From Stemphylium vesicarium (lineage: Eukaryota > Ascomycota > Dothideomycetes > Pleosporales > Pleosporaceae), in the NCBI GenBank assembly GCA_004380135.1, contig QXCR01000014.1, forward strand, positions 248,001 through 312,000: a stretch of 64,000 nt of DNA, read 5' to 3'. The stretch's first letter is position 1; the number at the start of each line of letters is the position of its first letter. The notes under the pieces are model-generated. The model was not told where the DNA came from. It saw only the letters and a list, made by a program, of their open reading frames with translations, and ran no database searches. Below are positions 30,250 through 42,165 of the stretch, in pieces. The position numbers and the translations under genes are program-made.

Positions 30250-31350
30250 ACGCACCTATAACACTTACAGAGCGCATTTAAGCTATTAAAGAGTAACGCA
30301 ATAAACTTCTAGCCCTCTAATAATTACGCGAGCTAGAAGAGGAAGTCGCGCAGCTAGAAGGGCGCGGATAAGGGCCACCCCCAGCTAAAGCTAACCTTTT
30401 AGCGCGGAATCTCGCGACCCGCACCTAGAGCGCAGCTAGCTAGCCTAGCTTTGCGCACGTGAGGCGCACTTTGAAACTAAAAGACCTAGTAGAATATAAA
30501 GGAAAAATAATTAAGAAACACTATAAATTTATCCACTCTTATAAGATAGCCTTTTAGCTTCTACTATAAGAGTTCTATATAGACTATAATAAAGTTATCT
30601 AGTTAATATAATATCTAGGAGGAGATTCTAGAGAGCTCTAGTATGCGCACTTTAAACGCACCTTTAAAGCGCGAGAAGAGATTCTAACCTAGAAATACTT
30701 TAAGTAGTATCTACTAGACTTACTCTCTAATTCTATTAATCGTAGTCTTAAAGTAGCTATAGCGCATAGTTATATAATATAGTAAAAAGACTAGACTATC
30801 TAATCTTTTACTACCTACCTTAACATGCTAAAAGACTAACTTATAGCCTATACTAAAGAGTAAAGAGTCTAATACTTATTTACTAAGCTAAGGCTAGAGC
30901 TATAGTAAGTAATTACTAATTACTACTAGATTCTAGTAATAAGAGAAAACCTTATTACTTTAGTATTAACTCTAGAAAGGAACTTACGTAGAATACTAGC
31001 TACGTATAAGTAACTAAGCTAAAGCGTATATAGAGAGAAAAGGAAGGAGCTTACTTTACCACCTTTTTCTTATAGCGCACTAAAGAAAATAAAGAATAAG
31101 TATAATATTACTTATTTTAAGTACTAAAAGAAAGGTTACTACGCTAATAAGTATTAAAATAGTAATCTAAATTAGCTACTAGTTAATATTAACTATATAG
31201 AAAAAGCCTAAGCCTTACTATAAATCTAGAATTAGTAAGGCGTATATTTATAGACATTTTACTAGATATAAAGCGTATATATAGCGTAAGAGTAGACTTA
31301 GGTCTAGAAAAGGAACTTAGGGTTATCTTAGATCTCTAAGTAAATATTAG
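30250..31350 (+). pseudogene. Gypsy A gag relic
   Basis: Plus-strand frame with a charged, coiled-coil-like start near 30300 (LRELEEEVAQLEG), then a gag-like stretch with many stops that replace Gln and Trp codons. No intact ORF. Confidence 0.6.
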
Positions 31351-31949
31351 CTTAGTTAGCTAAAGAATAGCTATAAAAATAGGTATAACGCCTATTAAAA
31401 ATATAGAGCTCCTAAGACTAAAATAGATTAGCGCATAATATTAGAGTACCTACGCAGCGTATGCGTTTTAAGTGCGCCTATTAGATAATAATAGTATAGA
31501 ATGCTACACTAACGTTACGGCGTATAAAGTAGATAAGAAAGGAATTCTTCTACTCTTAGAAAACCCTTTCTTATAGTAAGAAAATATTTTAATTAATTAT
31601 AGCTACTAAAAATAGTGCTAAGGCCTTATAAAAGTAAATATCTAGTTAGTAACTACTAATAGCCTTCTAGAAGATATAGAGTATACTAGCTCTACTATCT
31701 ACTTTCTAGAAATACTATAAGCTACTAGTATAAGTTTAGAATGCGAGGCGCGTGTGTACGACATTTACGTAGCGTAAGAACTGCGCATCCCTAACGCATT
31801 ACTAGACTACGCTAATATTTTTAATAATAAGAAAGCTGCAACTCTTTTAAGTTATAAAAGCTTAGATTATATAATTTCTATTTAGCTAGGTAAAGAGCTG
31901 CCTTATAGACTATTATATACCCTCTCTTCTTATAAGCTATAGCTACTCT

Positions 31950-34870
31950 AAGAATATATAGAGAAGGCCTTTTATAGAGAATAAATCTACTATAGTATAA
32001 GCCCTATTAGCGCACTAATTATCTTTATACTAAAGAAGAATAGTATACTTTATCTTTATATAGATTATTATAGCTTAAACTCTATTACTATAAAAGATTA
32101 TTACCTACTACTACTTATTAGAGAGACGTTAGACCACCTATTAGGCGCATAATACTATATAATCTTTAATCTTAAGAACGCCTACTATTATATATAAATT
32201 AAATTAAGAGATAAGTAGAAAATAGCTTTTTAAACCTAATATAGGTATTTTAAGTACTTAGTTATATCTTTTAGGCTTATTAACGCTTTAGTAAGCTTTT
32301 AAGCCTATATTAATAGGGCCCTAAGTAGGCATTTAGATTATATATGTGTGGTATATCTAGATAATATACTTATATATACCCACGAAGACGATATTGCGCT
32401 ACACTAGCGCGTAGTACGCGCTATACTATAATTACTAAGAGAAGCTAAGTTATTTATAAACCTAAAGAAATGCACTTTTATAGCTAGCGAGGTGCATTTT
32501 CTAAGATTTATTGTTATAAGGCAAGGCGTACGCGCTAATCCTACGCGCGTTAAGACTATTATATAATAGCTAATACCTACTAATACTAAAGAGCTATAGT
32601 TCTTTTTAGACTTTATAAACTTCTATTAACGCTTTATTAAGCGTTACGCTATAGAAATAGCACCTCTTATAGATATTCTTAAGGGGAAATAAGCGTTCTA
32701 TTAGAATAAGGCTATAGATACTTCTTTTCTAAGGCTAAAGAACCGCTTTATATATGCGCCTATTATGCGCTATTTTAATAAGACACTTCTAATCCGCATT
32801 AAAATAGATACTTCTACGTTTACTATCTTAGGTATACTATTATAGTTATTTAAAGATAATAAGTAGTACTTAGTTGCTTTTATTTTAAGGAAACTCTAGA
32901 ATGCGGAGTTAAATTATAAGGTATATAACCTAGAACTACTAGCTATTATATATAGCTTTAAGTAGTAGCGGCACTACCTAGAGAGTATATAGCATACTAT
33001 TTAAGTTTTAACTAATTATAATAACTTACGCTTAATCCGCGTAGTATAGAAGCTTAACTTATATTAAGCACGCTAGGCTCTATATCTAGGAGCTTTTAAT
33101 TTTAAAGTAAAGTACTATCTAGAAAATACTAACTTTATAGATAGCCTCTCTAGAAGAGTAAATTATAAGTAGGAAAATCTATCTCTAACTTAGTTATTAC
33201 CTACTCTATAGAATAAACTTCTAGTAAGAGTAGAGTATAGTAGAGTAAGAGGATCTACACCTAGGCTTAGTCTGGTGGGCGCGTGTAAGATGCACGTAGC
33301 TAACGTTTGTAGAGCTGTGAAGGTCCCTACTACTGGCGCTATAGGATGCATACTATGCGTGCTACGCTTACTAGCTAGGGTACTAGTTAGTAGCGAACCT
33401 ATACTAGTAGAGTTAGAAGCTCTAATAGATGTTTTACTCTAGTTATAGTAAAGGGACGCCTTTACCTAGTAGCGGGTCATGGACTCTAAGCGAGTAATAC
33501 GCACTTAAAGTAGTAGAGATGCGCTAGTTTAGCGTATTAATAAAAAGGAAGTCCTAAGATATAATAGTAGAATTTATATTCTAGAGAAACTAGCTATTAG
33601 GTAGGAGATTTTATCTTAGAACTATAACACGCGCATAGTAGGCTATTTTAGCGCACGTAGGACGCTTAAGCTTATTAGTAGGCTATATTATTAGCTATTA
33701 CTTAGCTATAATATCTAAGAATACGTAAGGACGTATACTATATATTAAAGGAGTAAAGCTCTATAGTATAGTAAATATAGTAAGCTATTACTACTACTAA
33801 TTCTAAAGAATATCTTTAAAGAAATTACTCTTAATTTTATTATAGAGTTACTACTAGTAAAGGATAGCTTAGATTATGTCTTTAATATAGTACTTATAAT
33901 AGTTAATTACTTCTTAAAGATAGTAATCTATATACCTACTTTAAAAACTTAAGACGTAAAGTAATTTACTAAATTCTATTTTAATTAGGTTATCTTATAG
34001 TATAGAATCTAAAAAGGTATTATATTAGATTATAGTTTAGTCTTTACCTTAGTATTTTAGATAAAAATCTACTACTAACTATAAGTAAAGTATAGGCTTA
34101 GTATAGCCTTCTATCTATAAATAGATAGATAAACTAAGCGCTAGAACTAGACTATAGAATAATACCTTAGAATATTTACTTTAGATAAGTAAGATAACTA
34201 GATTTTATTATTAGTAATAGTATAGTTTACTTATAATAATTTAATTTACGAATTAATAAAAGCGATACTATTTTACTTAGTATATAGTAAGCACCTCTTA
34301 CTCTTTACGCCTCCTAAGGATAGTAGGCAAGAGGGGGAGATGCTAGACGTAGTTAATAGAATTTAGCGTATACATAACGCACGCGTATTAGCATAGGAAC
34401 ACCTATAGAGAGCATAAGAGTATTAAAGCTAATACTATAATAAAAAATATAAACTAGAAGTTTTTTATAAGAGAGATCTTATACTTCTTAGTATAAAATA
34501 TATTAACTTAGCTTATTAACTTAGTAAAAAGCTTTTTAGTAAGTTTATTAAGCTATTTTAGGTATAAAGCGTAGTTAGAATATAGGTATACTACCTACTC
34601 TTACTACCTAACTATCGCATTTATAATATATTCTACGTATCCCTTCTAGAATAATAGAATTCTAGAGATAACTATAATAATAATACCTAATTACTAAAGA
34701 TTACTATAGAAAGTAAAGAAGTCTAGAAAGTAGAAAAAATTCTTAGAAAATAAATTAGAAAGAGCTAATTATAATACTAGTTAAGATAGAAAGAATATAA
34801 TAAATCTTAGAATACTTAGACTTTAGCTTCTAATTTTAAAGATATAGAGAAACTAGTTTAAGACTTTAAA
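31950..34870 (+). pseudogene. Gypsy A pol relic: RT, RNase H, integrase, chromodomain
   Basis: One plus-strand frame carries RT (about 32010-32600; LYIDYYSLNSITIKDYYLLPL-like fingers and VYLDNILIYTHED at about 32351-32390), RNase H (about 32800-33120; IKIDTSTFTILGILL), integrase (about 33590-34300) and a chromodomain-like end (about 34700-34870, VEKILRKQIRKSQLQYQL). Nonsense codons are TAA/TAG at positions expected for Gln and Trp; the frame itself is kept across the RT and RNase H parts that I traced. Confidence 0.82.
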
Positions 34871-35074
34871 AAGATATAAAGCTTATAGTAAAAGAAGTAA
34901 TAGAAAAGATTATAAGAAACTTATTTATAGCGCACTTAAGGCGTATATTTACTATATAGAACTTAGAGTATCTACGTATATAGAAAAAGATAAAAAATAA
35001 ACTCTTCTTAATTACTACTATTCTCGCCTTTATTCTCGTCTATCTGCTTCTTACTACCTAGAGGCGGGAGGGAC

Positions 35075-35147
<73 letters not shown>
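35075..35147. repeat. (ATT)n microsatellite inside gypsy A
   Basis: About 24 uninterrupted ATT units. RIP acting on a (TTG)n/(CAA)n array would give exactly (TTA)n/(TAA)n, so this may be a RIP-converted copy of such an array. Confidence 0.92.
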
Positions 35148-35159
35148 CTCCTATACTAC

Positions 35160-36253
35160 CACCCTAGAGAAATATTAGTAAAAGAAAAATATTAAAAAAT
35201 TAATAAATGCGTACTATTCTAGTAGTATAAGCTACTAGCTACTTTAAAGTAGCTATAATTCTACGCTACTTAACTAAAATTAGACTTAAATACTAAGGTA
35301 AAGTTACTAGAACTTAAGTAGAAACCCTAAGAGGAGTTTTAGAATAGGCGGCGATATAGTAGTAATTTATAAGCTCTAGATTAAATTAGTACTAGTAACG
35401 CGTAAGCTTAATACTAGTAGTAATTACACTAGCGTTAGTCTTAGGCTTTTTAGCGGTATTAATAGCGGCGTTATACTAAGCGTAAAGCTAGTATAGGCGA
35501 TTAAGGCAGCTATTTATCTTAGTAGGCACCTATTTAGATTAGCTAAGGCGCAGCACTTATAGAATATCTTAATTACTTACTAAAGTGTAGCTACCCTAAT
35601 TGCTAGTAGAGTAATGCTCGCAGCGGCGATGCTCTAACTTCTAATATATCTTATTGTGCCTAATGACACTCTAAGCGCAGCGCGTGTAAGTCGCAACTAA
35701 GGCGACCTAGTTAGCGCGCTTTTTGAGGTCGCTAAATATAAATAAGCGAGCACTACGTAAGTAGGATTTCTTAATATATTTAGAGTTTAGATAATAAACT
35801 ATAATAAAGAGTATAGCGTGCGCTAAGAGTACATTAGAGGAGTATAATAGTATTATTATAGTAGTATTAAATAAGAGAGTAAGGATAAAAAGTTTCTATT
35901 ATAATAATATAATAAACAGTTACTACAATAAAATTAGTAAATAACTATCTATACTTATTATAATAATAAAGTAGGCGACCTAAAAGAGTAAAGTAAATAA
36001 TATTTAGTACTTATTATAATAATATAAATAGCGTTCGTTACCTCTTAAATCCGTATTTACTATAATATTATCCTAAATAAACTAGGGACGCGCGCAATAG
36101 TGGTTGCAGCGGCAGCGCACCGCTGTGGCGCACGTGCGACGCGCGATAGACGGACAGTATCTGGACACTCTTTTCCTATTTCTCCCCTTAAGGGTTTTTA
36201 GATTTTTATTAAGGCTAGGACTATTAAAAACGCTAATTTAGAGAAGGAGGCTC
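35160..36253. other. Gypsy A 3' segment of unknown content, lighter RIP
   Basis: About 1.1 kb between the (ATT)n array and the 3' LTR. It is less mutated than the pol region, with GC-rich islands at about 35600-35720 and 36085-36180 that still hold CA and TG. I see no recognisable domain. It could be an extra antisense ORF, a captured sequence or an insertion. Confidence 0.5.
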
Positions 36254-36485
36254 TATAATACTTAGGCTAAAGGCTTATAGTTAGGCGCATTTAATCTTAA
36301 TATATTTACTTCTTATACTTACGCCTTAGCGAAGATACCTACTTTTAACTTACGCTTTGCGTAAGAGAAGAGAGGTAAGAATTATTCTCCTTACTACCCC
36401 CTACTTAGTATAGTAATACAGAGCTATCCCCTACTATTCTATTGCAGTGTGAAGCAAATACTATTGCCTATAACTGCCCCTTACA
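36254..36485 (+). repeat. Gypsy A 3' LTR
   Basis: 232 bp, begins TATAATACTTAGG, the RIP-changed form of TGTAACACTCAGG, and ends CCTTACA. The inner half is mutated; the outer half (from about 36415) keeps CA and TG: the mirror image of the 5' LTR. Confidence 0.92.
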
Positions 36486-38002
36486 GCTATGTTATTCTTT
36501 AGATTAAAGGCGAGTTTCTAAGTTAACTTATTATACTTTATCTATTTTATATAGTACTTATATCTCTTCCTACACTTATTAAAGTAGAGACCTTTAATAC
36601 TCTTAATAAAGTATTCCTCTTTATTCTCTATAATAATAGGCTTAGATAGTAGCGCGTACTAGCCTAGTATATAGTCCTACTTTCTAGTAGTAGAATAGAG
36701 AAGAGATATATAGAATATAGAGTATATCTTTATAGATTTAGGTAAGTTAAGATAGTACGCGTAAGAAGAGATCTTCTTAGCTACTTAGTATAGCCTTAAG
36801 TTCTTCTAATTAAGCTTCTTAGAGGCTTATTATATTTAAATATTATATACGTCTAGCTATACTTTATTACTAATTTTATATACTAGTATAGATAGATACT
36901 TATAATTTATATATTCTTACTCTAGGGCTTAAGTCTAAGTTATTTCTTTATAAATAAACTTAGTAATATTACGTATCTTATCTACTATTATATTTACCTC
37001 TCACGCTTAAAGAGCTTAATAAGTAGGGCGTATTTTATTTATAAGTAGTTTAAAGCCTATATAGAGGTTCTAACTATAGTAGGCTATTATTAGAGACACT
37101 CTAGTAGATTCTAAAATAGTATTATTTGCTTTAAATTAAGCGATAAGGAGCTATTAGACCTAGTTATTTTACTAGTAGTTCATGTACGCGCGTAGGACTT
37201 ATTCTATTATAGCGTTAGCGTTCTTAGTTTACCTATTAGTTTTAGGATAGTAGCTAGTTAAGAAGTGTAAGTTAATTTTTAGCTAGCTATATAATTCGTT
37301 ATAAAAGGTAGAAACGAACTATGTGCCTCTATTAGAAATAATCGTGTTAGGAAGGCTATAGTTACACTAGACGTGGCGGAGAAATATACGCGCTATATTA
37401 GGAGCCTCTATCTTACTATATAGAATTAAGTAGTAGTATTTAGATAGATAGTCTACTATTACTATTATATTTTTATATCTTTCTAATTTAGATAGGTTAA
37501 CTATAAAGTTAATAGTAGATATAGTAATAGAATATATATTATTAGATAGTCTTAAATAGTTAGGGCTAGTAGTATTTGCGTTAGATAAGTTTAAAGGTCT
37601 TTCCTTAGCTAAAGTAACTACTAGAGAGAGCGTTATAGACTACTTAGAGAATCTTAATCTTTAGTTTATTATTATTAAGGATAATAAGCCTATTCTTATA
37701 GTATAGATAGCTATTATAGTTTTTATAGTTACTTAAGGTAAAAGTCTTTAACTATTATACGCTATTATATAATAGCTATAGGGTTTCTTATATAAATAGA
37801 TTCTTAGAGTACCTATTAGGTATAGGCTAGTATTCTTCTTTAATAATCTCTTAGATAGATCTATTAATCTCTACTAATCTAATTATAGGAGAATTCTAAA
37901 ATAGTTCTAAATAAAGTAGCGTCTACTTATAAGCTTCTTATACTTCTTCTTATATGAGTTAGTCTTAAGAATAATAAGTTAGAGCGTTAGGTTTCTTACT
38001 AT

Positions 38003-38204
38003 TGTGATGGGCTACGCCCTAAAAAGAGAATGCGCTACGCCTAAGTGGGGCTACGCTAAGGCCTGAGAGTCAAGAGACCTTAGATGACGATGATAAGTAC
38101 CGACTACACCAAGACAACGCCTATGCTTTATTGTCTTGTGCTAGCCTTTTGGCTAAATAGGCGTACTGTGTAGTCGTACGCTGGGCTGTCGCCCGCCCAT
38201 TACA
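38003..38204 (+). repeat. TRIM-2 left LTR
   Basis: 202 bp. It contains TGGCTAAATAG (38150-38160), an A-box sequence changed at one G to A relative to the right LTR, and a perfect hairpin GCGTAC/GTACGC next to it. Confidence 0.9.
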
Positions 38205-38243
38205 TTACAACAAAGCAGCCCTAAGGGTCAGAGGTTCGATTCT
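38150..38243 (+). promoter_or_regulatory. tRNA-like A and B boxes in TRIM-2
   Basis: The A-box site in the LTR (38150-38160) is followed 72 bp later by GGTTCGATTCT (38233-38243), one base off the B-box consensus and 28 bp inside the 5' LTR junction. It is preceded by AAGGGTCAGA, much like a tRNA variable/T arm and like the GAGGTCGGT of TRIM-1. No T4 run lies between the boxes. Confidence 0.5.
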
Positions 38244-38372
38244 TGATCCCCGCTAGTTTCTAGTGTGTGCGCGCGTCAGAAAAACCTCGGCTCACATACC
38301 TATCTAGGTATGGGGGCTACGCTAGTACTTATCTTATCTATCCCTCTTGCACACGTGGTACGAGAGGGGTAA

Positions 38373-38574
38373 TGTGATGGGCTACGCCCTAAAAAGAGAA
38401 TGCGCTACGCCTAAGTGGGGCTACGCTAAGGCCTGAGAGTTAAGAGACCTTAGATGACGATAATAAGTACCGACTACACCAAGACAACGCCTATGCTTTG
38501 TTGTCTTGTGCTAGCCTTTTGGCTAAATGGGCGTACTGTGTAGTCGTACGCTGGGCTGTCGCCCGCCCATTACA
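38373..38574 (+). repeat. TRIM-2 right LTR
   Basis: 202 bp, with the unmutated A-box match TGGCTAAATGG (38520-38530). Confidence 0.9.
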
Positions 38575-41500
38575 ACTATACTTACTAAGTTAGTATATAA
38601 TTATAAACTAAAATTAGGAGAGATATTTAGACTATTAAGCTTAATAGTAGCTAAGCTATTTTATAGTTATAAAGTACTATAGATTTTTATAGTTACTAAG
38701 TAATATAATTAGGAAAGATACGCCCTTTAGTTTAAGTCTCTATTACTTAAAATAATAAATAATAGTAAGTAGCTTTTTATTATAGATCTTATAGTTATTC
38801 TCTATAGAGTTTATTCTCTTTAAGTAGTAAGCTACTAAGTAAAGAGTACTATTAGGCGCCGTCTATAAGAGTACTTCTATAGTAATATAGTTAAAAGCGT
38901 CTACTTCTATAATAATTAGGAGATTAGGGTAGAAGTATTATAGTATTAGCGTAGTAGTAAAAGCGTACTTTAAAGTATTAAAAGCCTTCTTATAATTATT
39001 ATTAAAGAGAAACTTAGTATTCTTCTTAATTAAGGCTATAAGTAGAGTAGCTAGGTAGAAGAAGCTATCTATAAACTGTTAGTAGAAGTTTGTAAAGCTT
39101 AGAAATACTCTAATATTCTTAACGTTATTTAGGTACTTCTAGTTAATAATAGCTTATACCTTCTTTAGGTCTATTTATATTCTATCTACTCTAACTACGT
39201 AGCTAAGATAAGTTACCTTAGTCTAGTAAAATTTATATTTATTTATATTTAGTTAGAGTCTAGCTTCTTAGAGAGTATTTAGAATAAATTATATATACTT
39301 CTTATACTTATAGAGATTCTTACTATAAATTAAGATATTATTAAGGTAGATAGTATAGAAGACGTCTAAGAATAGACGTAATATAATATTTACGAAGTAT
39401 TAGAACGTGCTTAGTATATTAGCTAGTCTAAAGAGTATTACTAGATATTTAAATAGCTTATATTAAGTGCGAAAAGCTATTAATTATTTATCTCTTTTAG
39501 TAATTCTTAATTAGTTAAAAGTAGTAATAATATTGAGTTTTATATAGTACTTAGCCTTACTTAGTTAGCTTAAGGTCTCTTAGATTAATAAAATTAGATA
39601 ATAATTTTTAATAATAATAGCGTTTAGAGTATAGTAATTAATATAGAAGTATAATTTACTACTAAGTTTCTTAATAAAGATAATAGAGAAGGTAATAAGA
39701 GAAAAGCTTATATAGATAAATCTCTTTAATAGATAGTCTTTAAGGTACTTACGTAATACCTTAAGTTTATTTTAGAATATACTATATAGTAGACTAAACC
39801 TATACTATTTATTAAGTACTAGTTTAATCTTATAGTTATATAATTATTATAGAGGTAGCTTATTAGAATTCTCTTATAAAAAGATATCTATTAGGTTATA
39901 ATACTTAGAGGGAACTTTCGTAAATAGATTAGTATACTTCTTTTTAGCTAGTACCTTATTAATATTAGTAATACTAATAGTATAGATTTTATAGTCTCTC
40001 TTACGTGCTAGGCTTATAAATAGAGTAGCACCTATATAGTAGATATTAAGTTTTAGATATAACTTTAATAAGTTATTTTACTTATCTATTAATAGGGTAT
40101 AATTAGAGTTAGAGTTAAATATAGATTTAGATATAGATTTATTTAGCTAGCGCTTTATCTTAGGTAGCTAGTAGTTATACTATTATTATAGTATATACTT
40201 AAGTTTTAGAGTTTAGATATAAGTATTATTATTATTATCTTACTAGCTATTAGGCGAAGAGATAGAAACTTAGATAGCTCTTAAGTAATATTCTATATAT
40301 CGCTAGATAGTAAAGACTAACTTTTTATTAATATAGTCTAGATTTACCTAATACTTATTTATCTATAGCTAGCTAAGTATTAGCTTATATTAGCTAGTAT
40401 TTATAACGTAGAGTTATATAGACTTATTATAATTATTATATTATAGTTTTAGGGTAATAGTATAAGATACTTCTCTATTATTAAGTATAGTTCTAGTAAA
40501 TCTAGTTAAGTAAATAATATAAAATAATAGGTCTTAATATAGTTTTAAGTTATACGCGAGGTCTCTATAAATATATTTAATACTAATAACTTTAGTATTA
40601 ACTAAAAAATTAAGATTACTTTTAATATTATCTTACTATATAGTATAGGGTATTATAATATAGCGTTTCTAAGAACTAATTTAAGATTTAGACTAAAATT
40701 TAGTAGAGATTTAATATATATATAGTTCTAGAGAGTAACTTATCTTTAAAATAAGGCTTTTTCCTTTTAATACTAGCTATAAGAGCGTTATTCTTAAAAT
40801 CTAAAGAGTTAGTAGGATCTTAAAGTATTAGATTCTATAAAGTAAGTATAGGTCTAGTTATTAGCACTATATAATTAGATATATTAAGTAGGTAAAGGGA
40901 CGCTATAATTACTAGATATATAGCCTTTCTAATTATATTTAAAGTTGTAGTCTTCCTTAATTCTCTTTTAGCGCTTGGTAGAGCTAGTAAGAGCGTAGTT
41001 TATTGCATCTATATCTATCGCGTTAGGGTGGGCTACTAGGAGCTGGCGCAGGCGGTCTAGTAGGAAGCGGAGATTATTATCGTACGTAGAGATAAGATTA
41101 GCGTAGTTATTAAGATTACTAGGTAATGCCTTTCTAACTATCGCGTATTATAGTTCGTAAGATAAGAAATTATAAAGAGAAGTAATAAAGCTAATTTCAT
41201 TAAGTCTAGTATTAGCAGCTAGTTATTAGAATTTAGTAAAATAGGAAGTAAAGCTATGCTTCTCTTAATAGAGTTTACTTAGTTAGCTTAATGCTATTAA
41301 TTCTTTATTAGAATCTCTATATATAGCTTTGAGAAAAGTAATAAGTTAGTTAATATTATAGATATCCTTATCTATAAGTAGGTTAATAAGAGTTATAGCG
41401 TCTTTCTCTAATTAAGAGTAGGTATATAGTAGGTAGGATCTCTTATTTAGGTATTAATTAGCGTTACCTTTTAACTTATACCTTAGCTTATAGATAAAAG

Positions 41501-41914
41501 TAAGAAGGTTCTTTTATTAGTTATTAAATAAAGGTAAGTTAGATAGATAGTTAGTTTAAAGTATATTCTTAAAGCTTATAGTTGATAGTATTATAGACTT
41601 TAAGCTACTTCTAGATAGCTTATTATAATAAACTTACTTAGCTTTAGTATTAGTATAGGTAAGAGCTAAAATAGTAACTAGAATAGACTTAGTTTTAATA
41701 GTCTCTATCTCTTAATAGAGCTCTAATATCTATTATATATATTAATTCTCTTACTTAGCTAAGTTAGTAAAGAGTGCTTTATTACTAGCCTTTAATATAG
41801 CTAAGTCTACTCTTAGTAATATAGAGTCTACTTAAATTATATTTAGCTAATATAAGATTAGCTATAATATATTAGGCTATTTATAGGTAGTTATAGTAGG
41901 TTAACGTAATATAA

Positions 41915-42165
41915 TATTATAAGATGTTATAAGCACGTGTTTAAGAGCTTACTAGAAGCGTTAATTATAGCTACGTACGATATCTAGTGTAATACAAGAC
42001 GTTGCGTAAAGAAATAGAAGCAGAATGCAGAGGCGGTGAGGAAATATGTGTAAGGCCCGTGCGTATGGCGCTTGGCTAGCCAATTAGCAGAATCCAGGTG
42101 CTTACGGAGCACCCGGCGTTGTAGAGCGTTCAGGTGTTAAGGGAACCACGGTGGTTACCGTGACA
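41915..42165 (-). repeat. Gypsy B, 5' LTR (right on the plus strand)
   Basis: 251 bp, partner of the LTR at 29516. The inner end (left) is RIP-mutated (TATTATAAGATG for TGTCACGAGATG); the outer end (AACCACGGTGGTTACCGTGACA region) is unmutated. Confidence 0.85.

Larger units (their letters stand above)
29872..36485 (+). mobile_element. Gypsy A: complete chromodomain-type Ty3/gypsy retrotransposon
   Basis: 6614 bp with two LTRs of exactly 232 bp (29872-30103 and 36254-36485) and a perfect target duplication GCTAT (29867-29871 and 36486-36490). The internal order gag, RT, RNase H, integrase, chromodomain on the plus strand is Ty3/gypsy, chromovirus branch. Every domain is riddled with RIP stops. 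It inserted into gypsy B, 93 bp inside that element's 3' LTR. About 1.3 kb without recognisable coding function lies between the chromodomain and the 3' LTR. Confidence 0.92.
38003..38574 (+). mobile_element. TRIM-2: miniature LTR retrotransposon, complete
   Basis: 572 bp: two 202-bp direct repeats starting TGTGATGGGCTACGCCC and ending CCCATTACA, a 168-bp internal part, and a perfect target duplication ACTAT (37998-38002 and 38575-38579). A purine-rich stretch (GAGAGGGGTAA) abuts the right LTR, giving plus orientation. The LTRs differ at about four sites, all C/T or G/A transitions. It is nested in gypsy B and almost free of RIP although its host is saturated. The internal part carries a tRNA-like B box. 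Confidence 0.9.
36900..41800 (-). pseudogene. Gypsy B gag-pol relic (minus strand), interrupted by TRIM-2
   Basis: Read in reverse complement, the segment around 39322-39360 gives IYLNNILIYSKN, the RIP-changed form of the Ty3/gypsy RT active-site box YLDD-LIYS, with both Asp codons GAT now AAT. Flanking codons keep RT-like order. Sequence to the left (36.9-38.0 and 38.6-39.0 kb) is integrase/RNase H side, to the right gag side. TAA/TAG stops replace CAA, CAG and TGG codons throughout. TRIM-2 at 38003-38574 splits it. Confidence 0.75.
29516..42165 (-). mobile_element. Gypsy B: minus-strand Ty3/gypsy retrotransposon carrying two nested elements
   Basis: Two colinear LTRs (29516-29773 and 41915-42165), with the polypurine tract at the left one, bound an internal region of about 5 kb once gypsy A (29872-36485) and TRIM-2 (38003-38574) are removed. 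The internal region on the minus strand reads integrase (left), reverse transcriptase around 39.0-39.6 kb and gag-like sequence towards 41.8 kb. The outer flanks (GGGCC left, CTTTT right) do not form a target duplication, so the ends may come from recombination. All coding potential is destroyed by RIP. Confidence 0.8.

Noticed and set aside
35075..35147. The ATT array as a CRISPR-like or structured repeat
   Set aside because: Simple 3-bp microsatellite without spacers; no CRISPR array exists in the window.
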